Shown: piece after piece, positions 8,479 through 13,810 of the stretch
Numbering within the stretch: the first letter of the stretch is position 1
Layout: every line of letters starts with the position of its first letter
DNA from: an uncultured Veillonella sp.
GTDB taxonomy: Bacteria > Bacillota > Negativicutes > Veillonellales > Veillonellaceae
Assembly: GCF_915069625.1 (NCBI RefSeq)
Contig: NZ_CAJZFD010000038.1
Span: 1 to 13,810, forward strand
Length of the DNA: 13,810 nucleotides
Direction of reading: 5' to 3'
Program-made: the position numbers and the translations under genes
Notes under the pieces: model-generated
What the model saw: the letters and a program-made list of their open reading frames with translations, nothing else
Database searches by the model: none
Told to the model about the DNA's origin: nothing

Positions 8479-8667
8479 ATGGCAAACCTTTGCGAAGTAT
8501 GTGGCAAATCCACATCTAGCGGTATGAACGTGAGTCACTCTCACATTCGCACAAGAAAAACTTGGAAACCGAACATTCAAAGAGTACGGGCGGTTGTAGA
8601 CGGTGCTACTAAAAAAGTAAACGTATGCACTCGCTGCCTTCGTTCTAATAAAATTACACGCGCGTAA
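8479..8667 (+). CDS. rpmB: Large ribosomal subunit protein bL28
   Basis: bL28 is a small basic protein of the 50S subunit. The 62-residue product begins MANLCEVCGKSTSSGMNVSHSH and carries two CxxC pairs, C5/C8 and C50/C53, so it is the zinc-binding (C+) form. The basic segment HIRTRKTWKPNIQRVR is typical of the family. A longer frame starts upstream at 8443, but GGAGG at 8466-8470 with eight-base spacing and the family N-terminus place the start at ATG 8479. It is the only plus-strand protein gene in the window, transcribed alone between the divergent recG promoter region and the terminator at 8707-8746. Confidence 0.97.
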   Translation: MANLCEVCGKSTSSGMNVSHSHIRTRKTWKPNIQRVRAVVDGATKKVNVCTRCLRSNKITRA

Positions 8668-8687
8668 AATAAAAAGTACATGTACTC

Positions 8688-8709
8688 TTTGGGGTTCTAG
8701 AGCCCCAAA
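8688..8709. repeat. GC-rich hairpin just after rpmB
   Basis: TTTGGGG (8688-8694) pairs with CCCCAAA (8703-8709) around an inner TTCTAGAG that can pair further (TCTAGA is self-complementary, plus a T-G wobble). It is not followed by a T-run on either strand, so it is not itself an intrinsic terminator. It precedes the main terminator and shares its last three A residues, and may stabilise the rpmB mRNA 3' end. A 10-bp palindrome GTACATGTAC (8676-8685) sits just before it. Confidence 0.5.
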
Positions 8710-8746
8710 AAAAGCAGTTAGTTCAAATGAACTAACTGCTTTTTTT
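8707..8746. terminator. Bidirectional intrinsic terminator between rpmB and dgt
   Basis: An A7 run plus GCAGTTAGTTC (8707-8724) is perfectly complementary to GAACTAACTGC plus T7 (8729-8746), with loop AAAT. The GC-containing stem of 11 bp is flanked by A7 and T7, so it gives a U-tract in both directions and should stop transcription from rpmB (plus) and from dgt (minus). Confidence 0.95.
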
Positions 8747-8772
8747 GTTATCTATGTACCTATTACTAAAAG

Positions 8773-9762
8773 TTACAAGGTAATATTAGGAATGTAATAC
8801 TGTTTAAATAGCTTAATAGCATATTGATCTGTTAAGCCTGCTACATAATCCACCACATCACGGGTAGAATAAAACTCTCTTGTACTTTCACAACCCTCCA
8901 TATCGTCAGGATGCTCCATAAAGTGAGTAAATAAGTTTTTCACCACATGAGATGCCTTATTTCGATCTGGAATTAAAGCCGGCGCCAAATAAACATTTTT
9001 AAACATAAATTGACGGAATAGATTCATGGTCATCTCTATATCTGTAGACATAGAAATAACAGGTTTATCTAAAGACTCTCGCACCATATCTTCAACCATG
9101 GCGGTAATCATACTAGATGGAGTCATTCCAAAATGCTCGCGCACTTCAAAGGGCAATTCCTCAGCGGTCAACATTCCTGCCCGTTGAGCATCATCAAAAT
9201 CATGACACAAATAGGCAATGCGGTCTACAATACGAATAATTTGTCCTTCTAAGGTAACAGGAATTGTAGCGCCCGTATGGCCTAAAATACCATCCCGCAC
9301 AGCAGTCGTTAGATTAAGACCTTGTTGGTCACCATGCTTTTCAAGAACCTCTACCATGCGCAAACTTTGTTCATTATGATTAAAATGACCTACCATATCA
9401 CGCAACGCATATTCCCCAACATGACCAAATGGCGTATGACCCACATCATGACCCATAGCGATAGCTTCTACTAAATCTTCATTTAGTCGCAACGCACGAG
9501 CCACTGTACGACCTATTTGTCCTACCTCAAGGGTATGGGTCATACGCGTACGATAATGGTCACCTGGCGCAATATAAACTTGGGTCTTATGCTTTAGCCG
9601 CCTAAAACATTTACTATGAATAATACGATCCCGATCTCGTTGGAATGCAGTTCTAAGAGGATCAGGAGCTTCCTCTACATCACGGATGGCATCACGGCTT
9701 TTTGCAGCATAAGGAGAGAGGAGTAATGCCTCCCTCTCCTCTATTTGTTCCCGTATATTCAT
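8773..9762 (-). CDS. dgt: dGTPase-like HD-domain dNTP triphosphohydrolase
   Basis: Members of this family cleave dNTPs to deoxynucleoside and inorganic triphosphate, helping to balance dNTP pools. The 329-residue product is the short, Firmicute-type form, not the about 500-residue E. coli Dgt. The HD metal site is intact: H76 in RMTHTLEV, H105-D106 in GHDVGHTPFGH, and D180 in RIVDRIAYLCHD. FRRLKHKTQV and GDHYRTR upstream of the first His are also typical. ATG 9762 overlaps the ppsR stop by ATGA, with GGAGG just ahead, indicating translational coupling. In many Firmicutes related genes sit near ccpN-ppsR and dnaG-sigA; here dnaG and sigA are absent and the unit ends at a bidirectional terminator. 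The preferred nucleotide cannot be told from sequence. Confidence 0.9.
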   Translation of the reverse strand: MNIREQIEEREALLLSPYAAKSRDAIRDVEEAPDPLRTAFQRDRDRIIHSKCFRRLKHKTQVYIAPGDHYRTRMTHTLEVGQIGRTVARALRLNEDLVEAIAMGHDVGHTPFGHVGEYALRDMVGHFNHNEQSLRMVEVLEKHGDQQGLNLTTAVRDGILGHTGATIPVTLEGQIIRIVDRIAYLCHDFDDAQRAGMLTAEELPFEVREHFGMTPSSMITAMVEDMVRESLDKPVISMSTDIEMTMNLFRQFMFKNVYLAPALIPDRNKASHVVKNLFTHFMEHPDDMEGCESTREFYSTRDVVDYVAGLTDQYAIKLFKQYYIPNITL

Positions 9763-10580
9763 TTACCCTCCGATGCACGGTTTTTATCGATCAATTGCAT
9801 AACTAGAGATGCTGTTTCTTCGATAGATTTATTAGAAACATCTAGCACTTGGCAATGTAAGCGACGCATAATAGCTTTTGCATATTCTAATTCAGATTGA
9901 ATACGCTCAATAGAAGCATAATTTGCTTCGTCTTCAAGACCGATAGCACGCAAACGTTCACTACGAATATTATTTAATTTGAATGGGTCAATGATAAGGC
10001 CCACAATTTTCTTTGCTGGAATTTTAAATAATTCCTCTGGTAATGGTACCTCAGGTACTAATGGCAAATTGGCAGCTTTAATCTTTTTGTACGCCAAGAA
10101 CATAGACAATGGTGTCTTACTTGTTCTAGATACACCAATAATAACTACATCGGCCTTTTCAAAGCCAGATGGATTTTTACCATCGTCATATTTTACGGCA
10201 AATTCAATGGCTTCTACCTTTTTAAAATACTCTTGGTCAAGCTTATGAACCATACCAGCTGTCATACGAGGCTTTGTGGATGCAACAGTACCTACAGCAT
10301 CGAGAACTGGGCCCATAATATCTACAGCAGGAATATTGTATTCCGCCACTTTTTCATGAAGATATTTACGTAAAGTCTCAGATACGATGGTATGACAAAT
10401 AACATGATTACCACGTTTTGCATCTGCTATAACTTCATCAATTTGGCTTTCACTATCGATATAAGGAATGCGCACAATCTCAATTTGTTCCTTATCATAT
10501 TGACTCGCCGTAGCTCTTGCTACAGCCTCTGCGGTCTCCCCAAGGGAGTCCGATATTGCATAAATAATTTTTTCTGCCAT
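9759..10580 (-). CDS. ppsR: PEP synthase regulatory protein (kinase/pyrophosphorylase, DUF299)
   Basis: Proteins of this family both inactivate and reactivate PEP synthase or pyruvate phosphate dikinase, by ADP-dependent phosphorylation of a threonine near the catalytic histidine and by Pi-dependent removal. The 273-residue product starts IIYAISDSLGETAEAVARA and carries the nucleotide-binding P-loop GVSRTSKT at 149-156, followed by SMFLAYKKIKAANLPLVPE, all diagnostic. ATG 10580 follows GAGG with eight-base spacing, 10 bp after the CcpN-like gene. Because the nearest dikinase is a PEP synthase (11319-13700) with the expected T-C-H target, that enzyme is the likely substrate and PpsR a better name than PDRP; this rests on context, not on specificity residues. 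Confidence 0.92.
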   Translation of the reverse strand: MAEKIIYAISDSLGETAEAVARATASQYDKEQIEIVRIPYIDSESQIDEVIADAKRGNHVICHTIVSETLRKYLHEKVAEYNIPAVDIMGPVLDAVGTVASTKPRMTAGMVHKLDQEYFKKVEAIEFAVKYDDGKNPSGFEKADVVIIGVSRTSKTPLSMFLAYKKIKAANLPLVPEVPLPEELFKIPAKKIVGLIIDPFKLNNIRSERLRAIGLEDEANYASIERIQSELEYAKAIMRRLHCQVLDVSNKSIEETASLVMQLIDKNRASEGK

Positions 10581-10590
10581 TCTATCAACC

Positions 10591-11220
10591 TCAATGTATG
10601 CTACATTCTAAAAATACTTTCGCTACCGTCGTTTTAGATACACGGCCTACAACCTTTAAACGTTTCTTGTTTTCCACATCCTCGCGAACGACGACAGGTA
10701 AACAATCCACTTCATAATCTATCATCTTCTGTGCAGCCTCTACTAATGTATCGGTAGGCTCCACAGTTATAACCTTGCTCACAGGGGTCATAATCATAGA
10801 TATAGGCATTGTGTGCGAATCTGTTTGCCCCATAGAGGCACGCAACAAGTCCTTACGGGATACGACACCTACTAAATAGGAATCATCACACACTAAAATG
10901 GTTCCTACATCTTCAGTAAATATAGTAACAATCGTATCATACAAACTTGTATCCCCATTGACTACGACGGCTTGGGATAATACATCACTTACCAGAAATG
11001 ATTTTAATCGCTCCGCCGTTTGTGTTTCTTTTGAAAGTCCCACATAGTAGTAACCTACGTTCGGACGCGCATCTAAGACACCTAGCATAGTTAACACCGA
11101 TAAATCTGAACGCAATGCAGATCTAGTAACCTCTAAATGTTCAGCAATAGCACTGCCCGTTACAGGCCCTTCTTCACGAACGATTTGAGCAATTTGTTCT
11201 TGTCGTTTCGACAGTTTCAC
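10591..11220 (-). CDS. ccpN: CcpN-like HTH and CBS-pair transcriptional regulator
   Basis: CcpN represses gluconeogenic genes in Bacillus subtilis and senses adenylate nucleotides through its CBS pair. The 209-residue product has an N-terminal winged HTH (about 3-60: KRQEQIAQIV, then IAEHLEVTRSALRSDLSVLTMLGVLDARPNVGYYY) followed by two CBS domains (about 72-130 and 140-205). The same domain order and motifs occur in B. subtilis CcpN, which likewise precedes the ppsR homologue yqfL. An ATG six codons upstream (11238) is in frame, but it would lie about four bases from the predicted transcription start; GTG 11220 with the G-rich AAAGGGGGT site seven bases upstream is preferred. Regulation of the adjacent ppsA is inferred from family and position; operator sites are not proven. 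Confidence 0.85.
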   Translation of the reverse strand: MKLSKRQEQIAQIVREEGPVTGSAIAEHLEVTRSALRSDLSVLTMLGVLDARPNVGYYYVGLSKETQTAERLKSFLVSDVLSQAVVVNGDTSLYDTIVTIFTEDVGTILVCDDSYLVGVVSRKDLLRASMGQTDSHTMPISMIMTPVSKVITVEPTDTLVEAAQKMIDYEVDCLPVVVREDVENKKRLKVVGRVSKTTVAKVFLECSIH

Positions 11221-11248
11221 ACGGTAACCCCCTTTCATCTCTGTTTGT

Positions 11249-11254
11249 ATTATA
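11249..11254 (-). promoter_or_regulatory. Candidate -10 box for the ccpN-ppsR-dgt unit
   Basis: TATAAT on the minus strand lies 29 bp before the preferred GTG start, and transcription would begin near 11242. The -35 region falls in the T-rich tail of the ppsA terminator and matches the consensus poorly. The promoter may therefore be weak or regulator-dependent, or the unit may also be fed by readthrough from ppsA. Confidence 0.5.
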
Positions 11255-11272
11255 TCCTAACTTACCATTCAG

Positions 11273-11302
11273 AAAAAGAGGAGACCTACCGGCCTCCTCT
11301 TT
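11273..11302 (-). terminator. Intrinsic terminator after ppsA
   Basis: AAAGAGGAG (11275-11283) pairs with CTCCTCTTT (11294-11302); after one A-C mismatch a CC/GG pair continues the stem to the loop TACC. In the minus direction the 3' arm runs into TTTTT (11273-11277). It separates ppsA from the ccpN-ppsR-dgt unit. Confidence 0.88.
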
Positions 11303-11318
11303 CAATATTACTATATGA

Positions 11319-13700
11319 TTACCAAGTTAAGTCATCAGTTTCTTGACGACCACGACCAGTCATAGCATCGAGCATAATTCGCTGTTCGATTTGAGCCACC
11401 ATTTTCTTAGTGCTCACAACAGCATCTGGGTTAACAGAAATGGAGTCGATACCGCTCTTCACAAGGAATTCGCAAAGTTCAGGATATACACTTGGCGCTT
11501 GGCCACAGATGGATACAGTTTTACCATCTTTATGAGCCACTTCAATGAGATGGCGAATCGCTCTGCGAACTGCTAGATTGCGTTCATCATAGATATGTTG
11601 AACTGTTTCATTATCACGGTCACAACCGAGAACAAGCATAGTCAAATCATTAGAACCGATGGAGTAACCATCTACATATTTATTGAATTGATCAGCTAAG
11701 ATAATATTTGCTGGAATTTCAGCCATGAGCCAGATTTTGAAATCTTTACCGCGCACAAGGCCTTCTTGAGCCATTAAATTAGTTACTAGTTCAGCTTCCT
11801 CTACAGTACGGCAGAATGGAATCATAACTTGCAAGTTTTTGAAACCAAATTCATTGCGTACTTTTTTGATTGCTTCTAATTCTAATTTGAAAGCAGGTGT
11901 ATATTTTGGATCATAGTAACGAGCTGCACCACGCCAGCCAAGTAATGCACTGGATTCATGTGGTTCATATTTGTCGCCACCGTTAAGGTCGCGGTATTCA
12001 CTAGATTTGAAGTCGCTCAAACGAACTACTACTTGGCGAGGAGCTAAGGCTTGACACACTTTACGCATACCTTCTGCCAATGTATTTACTGCAAAGTCAC
12101 TACGGCCAGTTTCGATAAGGTGTAATGGGTGTTCGTGAATGAAAGTAGTCCAGATGAACTCTTCACGCATGAGACCAATACCATCACATGGCAACGCACC
12201 ATGTTTTTCAGCCAAATCAGGATTGCCTAAATTCATGTAAATTTTAGTACCTGTTACAGGAACATATTCAGTAGCAATACCTACAGTAGCTTGTGCTTCT
12301 GGCTTTTTAACGATATCTTCTAATACGCCATCGTATACGATACCATTTGTAGCATCAACAGTAATCATTTGACCATCTTTAATGGATGTTGTTGCTTCAT
12401 GACTACGGCTCTTAGTACCTACGATACATGGAATACCAAGCTCGCGGCTAACGATGGACGCATGACAAGTCATACCACCAGCATCAGTAACAATTGCTTT
12501 TGCCTTTTTCATCGCTGGTACCCAGTCAGGAGCAGTCATAGCAGTGACAAGGATTTCGCCTTCTTTGAATTCATCAATATCCTCAGGATTGATGATAACA
12601 TGAGCTTTACCTGCTGCATTACCAGGGGATGCTGGCAAACCTTTAACGATAATTTCACGATCACCTGCATCTAATGTGCTAGCTTTTTCAGTTGTTTCAG
12701 GTTTTTCTTTACGGGACCATACTGTTTCTGGACGAGCTTGTAAAATCCAAATTCTACCGTCTCGTTCATCTACGCCCCATTCCATATCCATGTAGCAACC
12801 ATAGTGTTTTTCAATTGCTTTGGCATATTCAGCAAGTTCTAATACTTGAGCATCTGTAATAACTTGCTTTTTAGCTTCATCTGCTGGAACAACTTCTTCA
12901 ACGCAGTCGCCATCAGCTTTACGAACTAAACGAATATGTTTGTCATTGATCATGCGATCAGTAATTTCCATTTTCGCTTTATCTACATGGAAATTATCTG
13001 GTGTAACTGTACCTTGTACAACGTACTCACCAAGGCCCCAAGAACCTTCGATAAGGATGTTGTTATCGTTACCTGTTACAAGATCAACAGTGAACATTAC
13101 GCCAGCCGCTTTAGAGAATACCATCATTTGAACAGCAGCACTCAATGCTACTGTCATATGATCGAAACCTTGTTTTACACGGTAGTATGTTGCACGGTCT
13201 GTGAAAGTAGATGCATAACATTCTTTTACTTTTTCGATGATAACGTCAGCACCACGTACATTTAAATACGTATCTTGTTGGCCTGCGAAGCTTGCATCTG
13301 GCAAGTCTTCTGCTGTTGCACTAGAACGAACCGCTACGAACGGATTTTCTTCGTTTACTTTTTTACCAAGTTCTTCATAAGCATGACGGATAGCATCTGC
13401 CAAAGCTTGTGGCATTTCTTCCTGACAAATCATGCGGCGAATCTTAGCACACACTTCGCGCAATAATGCAGAATTTTCTACATCATCTAATGCATCAAGT
13501 TCAGCGCGGATTTTATCTTCCAAACCTGTTGCTTTCATAAACTCACGATAACCATGAGCAGTTGTAGCAAAACCGTAAGGTACAGGTACATTAGTGGAGG
13601 ATGTCAATTCCCCTAAAGAAGAAGACTTACCACCAACTAAATTAACATCTTCACGTTGTAATTCATCAAACCAAAGTACGTATGCTGTTTCGCGATTCAT
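11319..13700 (-). CDS. ppsA: Phosphoenolpyruvate synthase (pyruvate, water dikinase)
   Basis: PpsA converts pyruvate, ATP and water to PEP, AMP and phosphate, the entry step to gluconeogenesis from lactate or pyruvate. The 793-residue length matches the E. coli enzyme. The N-terminal ATP-grasp domain (about 1-330) has NLVGGKSSSLGEL, VAVRSSATAEDLPDASFAGQQDT and QARPETVW. The swivelling phosphohistidine domain has GGMTCHAS with H413. The C-terminal pyruvate-binding barrel has GLMREEF, GSNDLTMLVLGCDRDN and the acid/base C732 in ICGQAPS. T411, two residues before H413, is the expected PpsR phosphorylation target. ATG 13700 follows AGGAGG with seven-base spacing. It is a monocistronic unit with promoter at 13752-13780 and terminator at 11273-11302, directly upstream of its probable regulators. 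Confidence 0.97.
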   Translation of the reverse strand: MNRETAYVLWFDELQREDVNLVGGKSSSLGELTSSTNVPVPYGFATTAHGYREFMKATGLEDKIRAELDALDDVENSALLREVCAKIRRMICQEEMPQALADAIRHAYEELGKKVNEENPFVAVRSSATAEDLPDASFAGQQDTYLNVRGADVIIEKVKECYASTFTDRATYYRVKQGFDHMTVALSAAVQMMVFSKAAGVMFTVDLVTGNDNNILIEGSWGLGEYVVQGTVTPDNFHVDKAKMEITDRMINDKHIRLVRKADGDCVEEVVPADEAKKQVITDAQVLELAEYAKAIEKHYGCYMDMEWGVDERDGRIWILQARPETVWSRKEKPETTEKASTLDAGDREIIVKGLPASPGNAAGKAHVIINPEDIDEFKEGEILVTAMTAPDWVPAMKKAKAIVTDAGGMTCHASIVSRELGIPCIVGTKSRSHEATTSIKDGQMITVDATNGIVYDGVLEDIVKKPEAQATVGIATEYVPVTGTKIYMNLGNPDLAEKHGALPCDGIGLMREEFIWTTFIHEHPLHLIETGRSDFAVNTLAEGMRKVCQALAPRQVVVRLSDFKSSEYRDLNGGDKYEPHESSALLGWRGAARYYDPKYTPAFKLELEAIKKVRNEFGFKNLQVMIPFCRTVEEAELVTNLMAQEGLVRGKDFKIWLMAEIPANIILADQFNKYVDGYSIGSNDLTMLVLGCDRDNETVQHIYDERNLAVRRAIRHLIEVAHKDGKTVSICGQAPSVYPELCEFLVKSGIDSISVNPDAVVSTKKMVAQIEQRIMLDAMTGRGRQETDDLTW

Positions 13701-13751
13701 GTGAGAACCTCCTAATCAATTAGTGCAACACATTAAACCTTTTACACATAA

Positions 13752-13780
13752 ATAGTATACCTTAATTTGCAATCTGTCAA
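13752..13780 (-). promoter_or_regulatory. ppsA promoter
   Basis: On the minus strand TTGACA (13775-13780) and TACTAT (13752-13757) are 17 bp apart, a near-consensus housekeeping promoter. The start point would be near 13745, giving a leader of about 45 bases. ATGTGT occurs twice on the minus strand, at 13744-13749 overlapping the start point and at 13728-13733 in the leader, 16 bp apart, a position where a CcpN-type repressor could bind. A second -10-like TATAAT at 13795-13800 is close to the window edge; its -35 would be outside. Confidence 0.78.
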
Positions 13781-13810
13781 TTTATATGAGGATTATTATA
13801 CAAATAAAAC

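Noticed and set aside
9979..10248. Plus-strand open frames opposite ppsR, and similar ones opposite guaB, recG and ppsA
   Set aside because: They lie antisense inside well-supported genes, have no family motifs and no convincing ribosome sites, so they are shadows of the coding strand.

Overview
The window looks like ordinary core chromosome of a low-GC, diderm Firmicute of the class Negativicutes, most likely Veillonella or a close relative. This is inferred from AT-rich intergenic DNA, strong AGGAGG-type ribosome binding sites, a CcpN/PpsR gluconeogenic control pair typical of Firmicutes, and a paired pssA/psd set for phosphatidylethanolamine. No 16S gene or other definitive marker is present. 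All protein genes but one (rpmB) lie on the minus strand, so the layout is best read from the high-coordinate end. No mobile element, CRISPR array or clearly new system was found; the unusual signals are mostly regulatory or structural.

Gluconeogenesis block (about 8.75-13.8 kb): ppsA (PEP synthase) has its own sigma-70-type promoter and ends in an intrinsic terminator. A separate unit follows: a CcpN-like HTH-CBS repressor, ppsR (the ADP-dependent kinase/phosphorylase acting on PEP synthase), and dgt (an HD-domain dNTP triphosphohydrolase), tightly spaced, with dgt overlapping ppsR by ATGA. The enzyme, its reversible phosphorylation switch and its probable transcriptional regulator are therefore adjacent. 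This suits an organism that feeds on lactate and must make sugar phosphates from pyruvate.

Translation and repair block (about 6.1-8.75 kb): rpmB (bL28, zinc-ribbon form) is the only plus-strand protein gene. It is divergent from recG across a 230-bp region (194 bp after the last overlap-free base of recG to the start of the longest rpmB frame) that carries an 11-bp perfect inverted repeat. A symmetric terminator separates rpmB from the convergent dgt.

Envelope and nucleotide block (about 0.2-6.15 kb): a small 4-OT-like tautomerase has a good promoter and ends in a very strong terminator hairpin. Only about 22 bp after the U-tract comes guaB (IMP dehydrogenase), followed by wecG/tagA-type glycosyltransferase, psd, pssA, a membrane GT2 glycosyltransferase and surE. 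Gaps in this run are -8 to +19 bp, so it is almost certainly one operon. It joins GMP synthesis, phosphatidylethanolamine synthesis and two envelope glycosyltransferases.

A tRNA-Leu(CAA) with an exact-consensus promoter follows surE. Its acceptor stem has an unusual G4-G69 mismatch, and beyond it (1-106) lie two hairpins that share a loop sequence. Several gene starts given here are shorter than the longest open frames because a Shine-Dalgarno sequence and family alignment favour an internal start (surE, GT2, pssA, tautomerase, rpmB, ccpN-like).
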